Below, piece after piece: positions 1 through 7,768 of a stretch of 62,782 bases of DNA (position 1 is its first letter; the number at the start of each line of letters is the position of its first letter). Source of the stretch: a virus; the IMG/VR virus record IMGVR_UViG_3300010938_000039, positions 1-62,782 of that record; one strand, given 5' to 3'. A program made the translations under genes and the position numbers. A model generated the notes under the pieces. It was not told where the DNA came from. It made no database searches and saw only the letters and a list, made by a program, of their open reading frames with translations.

Positions 1-887
1 TGAAGGCCACCGGGACGAAGACCCACTCGGCCGATGCCGATCTGAAGGCCACCGGCACGAAGACCCACTCTGCCGACGCCTTCCTGAATGCCGCCGGGAC
101 GAAGACCCACTCTGCCGACGCCTTCCTGAAGGCCACCGGCACGAAGACCCACTCGGCCGATGCCTTCCTGAAGGCCATCGGCACGAAAAATCATTCGGCC
201 GATGCCGATCTGAAGGCCGCCGGCACGAAGACCCACTCGGCCGATGCTCTCTTGAAATCTTCCGAGAATGAAACCCAATCAGTTGATGCAGTTCTGAAGA
301 TTATCGGAACAAACAGTCATTCTGTCGACTCTCGGATCAAGAGAAGAAGTGAGACACAGCATGCCGTCGATATCCTGGCGAAGAAGGTTTCGACAAGCGC
401 ATCTTCAATCGAGTCGGTCATAGAAAGAGCGATTCAAAAATCGACCAGCGTAGACGTATTTCTAGTCAAATTTAGTACCACATCTTCTTTGGTCGATGCA
501 GATGTACTAGCCACCATCTCGGTTCATGCAGGAACAGACTCCATCCTTAGTAAATCTTCTTCCGTCGGCTCCTCCGTTGATTGCGCTATATCGACCACGA
601 ATCTAATCCCGGTCCAGGTCGATTCGGCCCTGGTCAAGACTGCAACAGCAGTTACGTCTGTAGATTCGCTCATCTCCTCGGCGAGCATCTCTATCGGATG
701 TCGGGTCAATGCGAAAATCGTCAAGCATAGATTAATAAGCGTGGATAGTGTTGCAGGTACTGCACTATCAGGAGTTTCGACTGACTCCCTTCTCCCATAC
801 AGTGACGCAGGAGTTTCGAGCGACACAGGAGTTTCTGGTAAATCCATTCTTCCATACAGCGATACAGGAGGTAGTTTGTCAGGTTGA
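1..887 (+). CDS. Repeat protein, probable tail fibre or appendage, 5' partial
   Basis: The reading frame (codons from base 3) is open at the left edge, so the start lies outside the window. At least 294 residues are visible. The first 84 are six copies of a 14-residue unit, consensus KATGTKTHSADAFL. The units then degenerate but keep a T-x-S-V-D-x-x-L/I pattern almost to the end (VDALL, VDSRI, VDVFL, VDSLI). The tail is rich in Ser, Asp and Gly. No catalytic motif or membrane segment is visible. The same pattern occurs in the small gene at 58889-59218, next to the tail tip genes, so a fibrous virion role is inferred. The stop overlaps the next start (TTGA). Confidence 0.7.
   Translation, partial: KATGTKTHSADADLKATGTKTHSADAFLNAAGTKTHSADAFLKATGTKTHSADAFLKAIGTKNHSADADLKAAGTKTHSADALLKSSENETQSVDAVLKIIGTNSHSVDSRIKRRSETQHAVDILAKKVSTSASSIESVIERAIQKSTSVDVFLVKFSTTSSLVDADVLATISVHAGTDSILSKSSSVGSSVDCAISTTNLIPVQVDSALVKTATAVTSVDSLISSASISIGCRVNAKIVKHRLISVDSVAGTALSGVSTDSLLPYSDAGVSSDTGVSGKSILPYSDTGGSLSG
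3..254 (+). repeat. Six tandem 42-bp repeats
   Basis: Six head-to-tail 42-bp units begin at 3, 45, 87, 129, 171 and 213. Each encodes a 14-residue unit. They differ at few positions, such as ACC/GCC/ATC in the third codon and GAT versus TTC near the end. The array continues left of the window. The high DNA identity against the diverged units after 254 points to recent expansion. Confidence 0.95.
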
Positions 888-1255
888 TAAAGTTCTGTGA
901 ATACATGGTAGAAGATGATTTCTATGGAGAAAGGTACTGTGGGAAACCTGGCCGCATGATGCACAACAATACGAAATACCTTTTCTTGTGTAGATATCAT
1001 CAGCTTGTTGTTACAGGTCAAGAGAGGATCTTGGAGGAGTACAATCGATCGAATTATGCCCAAATCACGAAGATATGCCCTCAGTGCAAGAAAGAATTCA
1101 AGGTCCCACGGTACCTAGCGATGAGGACGATGCGGAATTTCTGCAGTCACAGTTGTAGAGGAAAATTCTACTACGAGCAATCGTATCTGAAAAAGAAAAA
1201 TGAGAGCAAGAATAAAACCAGTGTCGAGCCATTATCAGATTGCCGGCAGGTGTGA
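884..1255 (+). CDS. Small zinc-finger protein
   Basis: This 123-residue protein starts at TTG, overlapping the previous stop by 4 bases, 11 nt behind AGGAGGT at 866-872. An in-frame ATG at 905 is an alternative start. Two metal-binding parts are visible: an N-terminal C...C...C-x2-H set and a central CPQCKKEF followed by FCSHSC, arranged like a treble-clef finger. The C-terminus is very basic. A nucleic-acid-binding role is likely; no nuclease motif is evident. Not assigned to a named family. Confidence 0.7.
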   Translation: MIKFCEYMVEDDFYGERYCGKPGRMMHNNTKYLFLCRYHQLVVTGQERILEEYNRSNYAQITKICPQCKKEFKVPRYLAMRTMRNFCSHSCRGKFYYEQSYLKKKNESKNKTSVEPLSDCRQV

Positions 1256-1261
1256 TATGCT
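1232..1261 (+). promoter_or_regulatory. Candidate promoter before the MoxR/VWA genes
   Basis: TTATCA at 1232-1237 and an extended -10 (TGA-TATGCT, hexamer 1256-1261) are 18 bp apart. They lie about 50 bp before the MoxR start. Seen by eye only. Confidence 0.35.
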
Positions 1262-1312
1262 TGCGGTGGCGGCCAGAACGGCCTTATCGATTCTGGGAAG
1301 GAGGGATTCATC

Positions 1313-2419
1313 GTGGAGGCATATGCACAATCCGCAATCGCATTGGCGATCCAGACTAGGCTTCCTGTCCTTCTTTGGGGTGGCCCCGGTACTGGCAAAA
1401 CGTCTTTCGTCAATCAGATTGCCAAGCATCTCGGTGTTCCGATTGAGACGATCATCGCTAGCATCCGTGAGCCTTCTGACTTCGCTGGCCTACCGGTTGT
1501 TCGTGATGATGGAGTTGTTTTTGAGCCACCGGCATGGGCAAAGCGTCTCGCGTCTCTAGATGGAGATGGGGGAATCCTCTTCATCGATGAGATTTCGACA
1601 ACTCCTCCTGCAGTGCAGGCTGCACTGTTGAGGGTCATCCATGAGGGGGTTGTCGGTGACATCACGCTCCCGAAGACCATCTCTAAGGTGGCGGCAGCCA
1701 ATCCGCCGGAGCAGGCGGCGGGGGGCTGGACGCTTGCCCCGCCTCTTGCGAACAGGTTCGTTCACTTCGACTGGACAACGTCTTATGAGCGATGGGCTGA
1801 TGGCGCTATCGATCGGTGGAAGAACGTGAATTACTACATCCCTGTCCTTCCTAAGGACTGGGAGGATCGTATCCCGGACGCTCTTTCTTTGGTGTCCGCA
1901 TATATCCGCCACCGACCGACCCAGCTCTACCAGCTTCCTCAGCACGACTCTGAGGCTGGTCGTGCATGGGCGTCTCCACGTACCTGGGAGATGGCCGCAA
2001 TCCTGATGGCCGCTGCGAATGCGGCTGGTGTGAACGATGATGTTCGCGTGACGCTCATCTCCGGTGCGGTCGGCTCTGCTGTGGCGATCGAGTTCATCAA
2101 TTGGTCGAATGACCTCGATCTACCGGACCCAGAGTGGTTGCTCGAGAACCCGACCAAGTATAAGGTTCCAGACAGGACCGATAGGGTCTATGCAGTCCTG
2201 TCTTCCGTGCTGGCCGCAGCTCTGACGAATCTCACGAGGGAGCGGTGGCTGGCTGTCTGGCATATCCTTGCTGAGACTGCTAAGGAGAAGGCCCCCGATA
2301 TCGCGGCTTTCGCCGCTAAGACGTTGGTGCAGAAGATTGATATGAACTCGAACCTGCCAATCCCGAAGAAGGAGCTTGCAGTCTTCACGCCGATTCTTAA
2401 GGAAGTGAACCTAATCTGA
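1313..2419 (+). CDS. MoxR-type AAA+ ATPase
   Basis: A 368-residue AAA+ ATPase. Walker A is GGPGTGKTS near residue 25 and Walker B is GILFIDEIS near residue 85, followed by the MoxR-like PPAVQAALLRVIHEG stretch. The GTG start is preceded by AAGGAGGG at good spacing. It couples by TGATG overlap to a VWA metallopeptidase-like gene. MoxR ATPases act as chaperones that remodel or insert metal into partners, usually VWA proteins encoded next door. The target here is unknown; it could be a phage structure or a host complex. Confidence 0.88.
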   Translation: MEAYAQSAIALAIQTRLPVLLWGGPGTGKTSFVNQIAKHLGVPIETIIASIREPSDFAGLPVVRDDGVVFEPPAWAKRLASLDGDGGILFIDEISTTPPAVQAALLRVIHEGVVGDITLPKTISKVAAANPPEQAAGGWTLAPPLANRFVHFDWTTSYERWADGAIDRWKNVNYYIPVLPKDWEDRIPDALSLVSAYIRHRPTQLYQLPQHDSEAGRAWASPRTWEMAAILMAAANAAGVNDDVRVTLISGAVGSAVAIEFINWSNDLDLPDPEWLLENPTKYKVPDRTDRVYAVLSSVLAAALTNLTRERWLAVWHILAETAKEKAPDIAAFAAKTLVQKIDMNSNLPIPKKELAVFTPILKEVNLI

Positions 2420-3609
2420 TGAAGGTAGAACGGATTGCAGCGGCCAGGCTCTTCCTGGCGAATCATCGTCCGTATCTCTCGGTGGCTCTTTGGTCGTTGA
2501 TGCCCAAACCCATCGAGGGGATGGGGACGTTCGCCGTGGATAAGTACTGGCGACTCTACTATGATCCCCAGCTGGATTGGGATGTTCAGACGACGGCGGC
2601 GGTCCTGTATCACGAGGTGTTCCATCTCCTGCGGGACCATGCCGGTCGTGCCAGTGAATCCCGAGATCCGACCATCTGGAACCTAGCGGGAGATTGCGAG
2701 ATTAACGATGATATCCGGGAAGAAGGGTTCTGGAACCTTCCAGAGAACTGTGTTTACCCGGACACCTTCGGGCTTGAAGATGGGAAGCTCGCGGAATATT
2801 ACTACGAGCAGCTCATCAAGAACGCGGTATTCGTTCAGGCCGAAGGGCCAGCACCTGGTGCCGGTCAGTGTGGCTCGGCAGCTGGTGGGCCGAGAAGGTC
2901 ATGGGAGGAATACGACGGTAGCGACAAGAAGATAGGGCAAGCGGAGGGGCGACTGATCGCTCGTAAGGTGGCTGAGGATATCCAGCATTACCGAGAAAGA
3001 GGGACAGTCCCGGCTGGTTGGGCGAGATGGGCTGAGGAGTTCCTTAACCCAAAGGTCGATTGGCGGAGAGAACTCCGTGCTCTCATCTTCAACTCGGTCG
3101 CCGATGTGGTCGGGAAGGTGGACTACACTTATCGTCGTCCGTCTCGCAGACAGTCCGCTTTCTCGGATGTCGTGATGCCGTCGATGACGGAACCGATGGT
3201 GAAGGTCGCGGTGATCATCGACACTTCTGGTTCCATGAATCAGGAGGATCTCAATGCGGCCTTGACAGAGGTGAAGGGTATCCTCGATGCCACAGGGGCT
3301 AGGGAGGGCGTTACGGTCTTGTCGGTCGATGCTGCCGTTCATTCCGTGCAGCGGGTGTTCAGTGCTCGTCAAGTGAAACTCGCTGGTGGAGGCGGGACGG
3401 ATATGCGTGTCGGCTTCGATGAGGTCGCTAGGTTGCGTCCACGACCTAACGTGCTCGTGGTGTTGAGTGACTTCTATACGCCCTGGCCGGATTCGCCCCC
3501 GAAGGGGCTCTCCAGGGTTATCGGGGTCTGCATCAATAGTGATATCGAGATTACGAATGTGCCATCTTGGCTCAAGGTAGTGAAGGTCGATACGAGGGGT
3601 GAGGGGTGA
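2419..3609 (+). CDS. VWA-like protein with metallopeptidase-like domain
   Basis: A 396-residue protein with two parts. The N-terminal half carries YHEVFHLLRDH (HExxH at residues 65-69) followed by WNLAGDCEIND, the signature of the predicted metallopeptidase domain found with VWA-like domains (COG3864 type). The C-terminal half is a VWA fold with a DTSGSMN MIDAS motif near residue 268 and a later GGGTDM. The ATG overlaps the MoxR stop, so the two are co-translated. MoxR/VWA pairs are known from bacteria. Whether the peptidase centre is active cannot be judged here. Confidence 0.85.
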   Translation: MKVERIAAARLFLANHRPYLSVALWSLMPKPIEGMGTFAVDKYWRLYYDPQLDWDVQTTAAVLYHEVFHLLRDHAGRASESRDPTIWNLAGDCEINDDIREEGFWNLPENCVYPDTFGLEDGKLAEYYYEQLIKNAVFVQAEGPAPGAGQCGSAAGGPRRSWEEYDGSDKKIGQAEGRLIARKVAEDIQHYRERGTVPAGWARWAEEFLNPKVDWRRELRALIFNSVADVVGKVDYTYRRPSRRQSAFSDVVMPSMTEPMVKVAVIIDTSGSMNQEDLNAALTEVKGILDATGAREGVTVLSVDAAVHSVQRVFSARQVKLAGGGGTDMRVGFDEVARLRPRPNVLVVLSDFYTPWPDSPPKGLSRVIGVCINSDIEITNVPSWLKVVKVDTRGEG

Positions 3610-3962
3610 TGCCGAAGATCCCAGAATCCCCTCCAACGGCTCCGACGTATCGGTATGCGAAGCCGAAGGGGCATAAACAGCAGAAGATTGATACCGCGAG
3701 GTTGCTTGCTATCATGTTCTCGTCTGAGATGGTCTTGCCTCGTAGTGGATCGAAGATCCACTGCGGTTACGGAGAACCACTTGTAACGCTTTGCGGTATC
3801 AAAAGGAACCTTAGAAGGGTGAACGAGCGGTTCATCTCATTGATATCGAATGCCGAGGGGCCGATCAGTTGGGCGGACCTTCCGAAGGTGTGGCAATGCG
3901 CTAGGTGTGCCGAGATCTTCAGGACCGTAAGTGAGGCGATAGGAGATTATGAAGATGTATAG
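3609..3962 (+). CDS. Conserved small protein with zinc-ribbon-like cysteines
   Basis: A 117-residue protein. The ATG at 3609 overlaps the VWA stop and a GTG one codon upstream (3606) is also possible. A basic N-terminus (KPKGHKQQK) precedes a core with H-C ... TLCG ... and WQCARC near the C-terminus, a spacing that fits a zinc site. No family recognised. It sits between the VWA gene and RNase H and is probably in the same transcript. Confidence 0.65.
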   Translation: MPKIPESPPTAPTYRYAKPKGHKQQKIDTARLLAIMFSSEMVLPRSGSKIHCGYGEPLVTLCGIKRNLRRVNERFISLISNAEGPISWADLPKVWQCARCAEIFRTVSEAIGDYEDV

Positions 3963-4362
3963 GGCAAGTTGTGATGGATCTTCGAAGGGCAATCCTGGTT
4001 CGGCAGGAATCGGAATTGTCATTTTCAATGACAAAAATGAGGTGGTGAAAAAGATAAGTGAACACATAGGTGTAGCCACGAATAACGAAGCAGAATATCA
4101 TGCGGTGTTGCGTGGGATTTGCGAGGCAAAAGAACTTGGTGCTGACATGGTTATAATCCAGTCAGATAGTAAACTGGTAATCCATCAGATGACTGGCGAG
4201 TATCGGTCGAAAGCTCCGAACCTATGGAAGATTAGGTCGAAGATCCTCTTGGAGATGGAAGATATAGATGTGATTTTCAAGCATATCCCTAGAGAGCAGA
4301 ATGAGCTCGCTGATACGCTTGCCAAACAGGGGGCAGCAGATGGAAAAGGAACGAGACACTGA
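3949..4362 (+). CDS. Ribonuclease HI-like protein
   Basis: A 137-residue RNase H fold protein. The four expected acidic residues are in their motifs: D in CDGSSKGNPG, E in NNEAEY, D in QSDSKLV and D in ELADTLAKQG. These match the RNase HI/reverse-transcriptase-like family that cleaves RNA in RNA:DNA hybrids. A role in primer removal or R-loop clearing is inferred. Two ATGs (3949, 3955) are possible; the second has better spacing from AGGAG. The gene overlaps the preceding one by 14 bp. Confidence 0.9.
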   Translation: MKMYRASCDGSSKGNPGSAGIGIVIFNDKNEVVKKISEHIGVATNNEAEYHAVLRGICEAKELGADMVIIQSDSKLVIHQMTGEYRSKAPNLWKIRSKILLEMEDIDVIFKHIPREQNELADTLAKQGAADGKGTRH

Positions 4363-4798
4363 TACAGGCAGATCCCTTGATGGTGTTGATGTCACGCTTA
4401 TGGCTTTAGAGGGCGATGACCGCCTTCTTCAGACCATGCAAGATGACATCTATCCAGTCATGGTATTCATGACGAGATATAGCGGTGTCTACGAAGGAGA
4501 TAGGTGGGCGGCGATATGCGCATGGGAGATACCGGAGGAAGCGCATGGGAGTGATATCGAATGCGCGGAATGGTGGGCACAGGTAGGAGATAAGTGGGCA
4601 GGGGTTGGGCCAACGCCGAATTCCGCCGTGCTTGAACTATACAAGAAGATAAAAAAGAGATACTCCGAAGATCCTTTGAGCGAGCACTGGCCTATACCCA
4701 CATTCAAAATGGCCGATGCATTCAGATTTGATTGTGAGTCTTTCAGGAACGAAACTCTGAACAGGATGGACGAAAGGGATTACTTCGATGACCATTGA
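4340..4798 (+). CDS. Hypothetical protein
   Basis: A 152-residue protein when started at ATG 4340, behind AGGGGGC; the open frame extends to 4301, but the extra residues look non-native. It is acidic with several Trp. The pattern WAAICAWEIPEEAHGSD...AEWWAQVGDKWAG is not one I recognise. It overlaps RNase H upstream and the phosphatase downstream, so it is translated in the same operon. Confidence 0.65.
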   Translation: MEKERDTDTGRSLDGVDVTLMALEGDDRLLQTMQDDIYPVMVFMTRYSGVYEGDRWAAICAWEIPEEAHGSDIECAEWWAQVGDKWAGVGPTPNSAVLELYKKIKKRYSEDPLSEHWPIPTFKMADAFRFDCESFRNETLNRMDERDYFDDH

Positions 4799-5258
4799 GG
4801 TAGTAGAAGTTGTACCGCATCTGTGGCAGGGCCCTCATCCCAATCCAGAAGATGAGGAGATTATGAGGTGGGATCTAGTCGTCGGTGCCGCAGAAGAGGC
4901 GATGCAGCCCATCTATAAGGTGAACTGGCTTTACCTGCCGCTCAGGGATTCGGACGAAGAATATCAGAATGTCAGGATGATGATGGTGGCAAGAAGAACT
5001 GCCGCCTTTATAGCTGATCTTCTCGAAGATGGCGCTGATGTGTTCGTATTCTGCGGAGCAGGGCTGAATAGGAGTGGATTGATAGTAGCAAGAACTCTGA
5101 TGTTCAGAGGATTCTCTCCGATAGAATCGATACAGGAGGTTCGAAGAGCAAGGGGTTCGATGGCCCTTTCGAATGGTGGTTTCGTCACTTGGTTGATGGC
5201 CGAAGGCGGTATGGCAGCGTCGGATATGCTCTTGTCCGAAATAATCACTCAAGAGTGA
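4788..5258 (+). CDS. Dual-specificity/tyrosine phosphatase-like protein
   Basis: A 156-residue protein with the C-x5-R loop of cysteine phosphatases: FCGAGLNRSG, with Cys89 and Arg95. LPLRDSD upstream (Asp near 54) could supply the general acid. Length and layout match small dual-specificity phosphatases. It may dephosphorylate a host or phage protein, or a nucleotide or RNA 5' end; the substrate is unknown. The ATG overlaps the preceding gene. Confidence 0.85.
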   Translation: MTIEVVEVVPHLWQGPHPNPEDEEIMRWDLVVGAAEEAMQPIYKVNWLYLPLRDSDEEYQNVRMMMVARRTAAFIADLLEDGADVFVFCGAGLNRSGLIVARTLMFRGFSPIESIQEVRRARGSMALSNGGFVTWLMAEGGMAASDMLLSEIITQE

Positions 5259-5259
5259 G

Positions 5260-5535
5260 ATGGAAAACGAAGACTTCTGTTACGGGTGTTTCTTCGGAAC
5301 CCCTACAACGACCCGTAACGGGCATCCGGTATGTCAGGAATGCGCCAACAGGCTTGGCCGAGATGATTGGCCAGTTGATACCAGTACATATAATTCTCCT
5401 TCTTCTTACGCATGGGCACTTGATGCTCTCCGTCTCTGTTGGCGATGCATCAAGAAAAAGACCAATGATCCGCCAGATGGTGTAGGTCTTTGCGAAGATT
5501 GTAAAGAGGAATTGCGTCAACTGTCGAATACGTAA
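5260..5535 (+). CDS. Small zinc-ribbon protein
   Basis: A 91-residue protein with three CxxC pairs: CYGC, CQEC and CWRC, plus CEDC near the end, consistent with two zinc sites. It begins one base after the phosphatase stop. It ends just before the LexA-boxed promoter, so it is likely the last gene of the upstream operon. Function unknown. Confidence 0.7.
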   Translation: MENEDFCYGCFFGTPTTTRNGHPVCQECANRLGRDDWPVDTSTYNSPSSYAWALDALRLCWRCIKKKTNDPPDGVGLCEDCKEELRQLSNT

Positions 5536-5643
5536 TCTCTCGACGTACTCAAATCTGGCTCATATAATGTCCGAGCCTAAAAGGAGAGAAAAGAGGCAAA
5601 AAAGTGCTGACTCAGCAGAGGGTTCCGACTCCGGGTGCAATCT

Positions 5644-5657
5644 CGAACATACGTTCG
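5644..5657. promoter_or_regulatory. LexA (SOS) box upstream of the Ubl operon
   Basis: CGAACATACGTTCG has the GAAC-N4-GTTC form of Gram-positive and actinobacterial LexA boxes, with 5-bp perfect arms. It directly abuts the -35 hexamer at 5658, where bound LexA would block RNA polymerase. Confidence 0.75.
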
Positions 5658-5687
5658 TTGTCAACTCTTGGTCTTGTTTGGTATCAT
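5658..5687 (+). promoter_or_regulatory. Promoter of the ubiquitin-like operon
   Basis: TTGTCA (5658-5663) and TATCAT (5682-5687) are separated by 18 bp. The same hexamers with the same spacing recur at 15629-15658. Transcription would start near 5694, about 90 bp before the first gene. Confidence 0.75.
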
Positions 5688-5695
5688 CCGCTCGG

Positions 5696-5727
5696 GCCGG
5701 GAGATCCCGGCATCGGACCTTGAGAAC
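5696..5727 (+). promoter_or_regulatory. Leader hairpin plus CCTTGAGAAC element
   Basis: GCCGGGA (5696-5702) pairs with TCCCGGC (5705-5711) at the expected 5' end of the transcript. CCTTGAGAAC follows at 5718-5727. The same order, hairpin then CCTTGAGAAC-like word, recurs at 15664-15706, and in variant form on the minus strand at 22101-22110 and 23013-23050. An antitermination or RNA-processing role is possible but untested. Confidence 0.5.
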
Positions 5728-5784
5728 AGAATAGTGAAAAGTGAGGCCCCCACTAGGAAAGTCGATAAAGGAAGGGGGTGCGAA

Positions 5785-6513
5785 GTGGAAGTCTTGAAGG
5801 ACGTGGAGCACTACACTTCTTTCGACGACTTCGCGAAGGACTCATGGAAGGCAGCCGTAGATAGTCTGATCTACGGTTGTGAACTTTCTTTGGAGGAGTA
5901 CCGTGATCGACTCTGGAACGAGGTCGTTCTCGTCGGCAAGCTCCCCACGGTCGAGGAGCTCGACTTCGTCAAGTCCTTCAAGAACCTGTCATGGTCGTAC
6001 CAGTTCCCATACGTGTTCGTGACTACGAAGTCGCTCGTTACGGAGAAGCGGTACTACTACCATCAGCGCAGACTCGGGAAGTTCACCATCGCCATGAGCG
6101 TGCCGAACAACGCCATATCACTCTCGGAGTGGTCGTGGGCGCCGCATCTCCTCGTCTTCCCGGCAGGAGACAACTTCATGCTGGGCGATGGAGTGCTGAT
6201 CTATCATCCGCACGTCGGAAGTGATGGCGAGATCTGTCTCGGGAACTACAAGTACCTCATCCAAAACTTCGTCGCGAATATGGAGTGGGCATCGACCATC
6301 GATGCAATCATTCACTGCCTGATGAACCCGAATCTAGAAGATGAGGTGGGTCGTCGAATAGTGATGTGGCCATACAAGAACGGGAGTCCTCCTAAAGGGG
6401 TGTGTCCCAAGTGCCTCAATAGGAAGGAATACTGCGAGTGTTGTCCCAACTGTCATGAGCTAGGTTGCATCTGTTGCATCGATTGCGACTCATACCCATG
6501 TCGGTGTGAGTAG
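5785..6513 (+). CDS. E2-like ubiquitin-conjugating-fold protein with Cys-rich tail (copy A)
   Basis: A 242-residue protein from GTG 5785, behind GGAAGGGG; the frame extends to 5635 but crosses the promoter. Residues about 95-195 carry the E2 signature: HPHVGSDGEICLG places Cys151 ten residues after His141, exactly as in HPN...C of eukaryotic E2s, followed by W168 and MNPNLEDE, which match the conserved helix and PNPEDP region. The last 40 residues contain about a dozen cysteines (CPKC, CECCPNC, CICCIDC, CRC), probably zinc sites that could act like a built-in RING. It would accept the activated Ubl from the E1-like enzyme downstream and transfer it to targets. Family assignment is by motif only. 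Confidence 0.8.
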   Translation: MEVLKDVEHYTSFDDFAKDSWKAAVDSLIYGCELSLEEYRDRLWNEVVLVGKLPTVEELDFVKSFKNLSWSYQFPYVFVTTKSLVTEKRYYYHQRRLGKFTIAMSVPNNAISLSEWSWAPHLLVFPAGDNFMLGDGVLIYHPHVGSDGEICLGNYKYLIQNFVANMEWASTIDAIIHCLMNPNLEDEVGRRIVMWPYKNGSPPKGVCPKCLNRKEYCECCPNCHELGCICCIDCDSYPCRCE

Positions 6514-6530
6514 TGGGAGGGGGTGAAGGC

Positions 6531-7748
6531 ATGGTAACACTCATCTACACAGGTTTAGACGGCGAAGTCCATCGCGTGGAGAATGACAACAGCATCCCAA
6601 CGTTCTTGGACTATCTCTCCGCCTACTTCTGGAGTGTGATCGGTGAGAGCCACAAGCTCATCGACGAATACTCGCGGCAGTTAGAGTCGCTCCGTCTCGA
6701 CGATTTCGAGACAGAGGAAGGATACCAACTCGAACAGAATCGACTGAAGCATGGCATCAGATACAACCAGGAACACGCCAACTCGATGCTCGAGTGGATG
6801 TCTAAGGTCACGAACCGGGAGAAGTTCAGACATGAGCTGAGCATCATCAAGAAGATTGACGGAGTCGCCAACGTCTACCTGTCACTCGACAGCACCATCG
6901 AGAAGTGGGACGATTCGATCTTCCCTGACGCAGAACACTACATCAACCGTCGGCATCAGTACGTCGTAGTGGAGACGGAGGACCTCCTCACTCCGCCGAT
7001 GGGGGCTCGGTTCTTGCCGAAGAATCTCGGGAGTTTCGTCATCGTCTTGCCGTTGGCCCACTTCGATACCTACGTGCTTCCGCTTTCTGGAAACTATGTG
7101 TATGACGACCTCATGCACTTCCATCCTCATATCAGTGAAACCGGCAGCCCTTGTATGGGGAACATCTCTCATGCGCTTCCGCCACTCATCGAGTCGGGTG
7201 AGGTCGCTGCGGCGGTGCAGCTCATGATCGAGTTCCTCACGAACCCGAATCCAGATGATGACTGGGGGAAGGCGATCAACCTATGGCCGTACATCGACGG
7301 GTACATCCCGGATGTCTGCGAACAGTGCTGGCATGAGGATGACGACTGCGAGTGTTGCCCGAACTGTGGGTTGTACGAATGCGAGTGTTGTATCCAGTGC
7401 GGCAACTACCCCTGCACGTGTTGCCCGGACTGCGGGGAAGATCCCTGCACTTGTCTTTGGCCGTGGGATGACGGTGTAGGATGTGAGTTCTGTGCAGATT
7501 CCGGCAGAGAGCCGTGCGATGACGGGAAGGGCAAGGGCGACTACAACCTGAAGTGTCCACAAGTAAGTAAGTATCGGTATCCCGATGACGAACCCTGGCC
7601 GTTCAGTGAGGATCGGCCCGGCTGCGAGTTCTGTGCGAGTATTGCCAAGAAGGCGAATCTGGAAGTGTCGGTAACGCCGTGTTACAATGGTCTTGGCCGT
7701 GGCTACTTCAACTACTACTGCTACTACGCGGTTCGGTACTCGGGCTGA
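6531..7748 (+). CDS. E2-like protein with long Cys-rich tail (copy B)
   Basis: A 405-residue paralogue of copy A, from ATG 6531 behind GGGAGGGGG; GTG 6513 is an alternative. It has an extra charged helical N-terminal region of about 120 residues. The E2-like core follows: HPHISETGSPCMG with His198 and Cys208, again ten apart, then LTNPNPDDD. After residue 262 comes a dense Cys array (CEQC, CECCPNCG, CECCIQCG, CTCCPDCG) and two more CEFC modules, enough for several zinc ions. A 17-bp gap separates it from copy A. Two different E2s in one operon may serve different targets, or one may act mainly as a scaffold or E3. Confidence 0.78.
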   Translation: MVTLIYTGLDGEVHRVENDNSIPTFLDYLSAYFWSVIGESHKLIDEYSRQLESLRLDDFETEEGYQLEQNRLKHGIRYNQEHANSMLEWMSKVTNREKFRHELSIIKKIDGVANVYLSLDSTIEKWDDSIFPDAEHYINRRHQYVVVETEDLLTPPMGARFLPKNLGSFVIVLPLAHFDTYVLPLSGNYVYDDLMHFHPHISETGSPCMGNISHALPPLIESGEVAAAVQLMIEFLTNPNPDDDWGKAINLWPYIDGYIPDVCEQCWHEDDDCECCPNCGLYECECCIQCGNYPCTCCPDCGEDPCTCLWPWDDGVGCEFCADSGREPCDDGKGKGDYNLKCPQVSKYRYPDDEPWPFSEDRPGCEFCASIAKKANLEVSVTPCYNGLGRGYFNYYCYYAVRYSG

Positions 7749-7768
7749 GTGAGGAAAGGAGGAAGTAA

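Noticed and set aside
3-254. CRISPR array
   Set aside because: The 42-bp units are contiguous with no spacers and encode a continuous repeat protein.
1200-1559. A 119-codon plus-strand frame
   Set aside because: It overlaps the MoxR start in another frame, without a ribosome site, and encodes an Arg/Ser-rich shadow.
5635-5784. N-terminal extension of E2-like copy A
   Set aside because: The extension would start upstream of the LexA box and promoter; GTG 5785 has the ribosome site.
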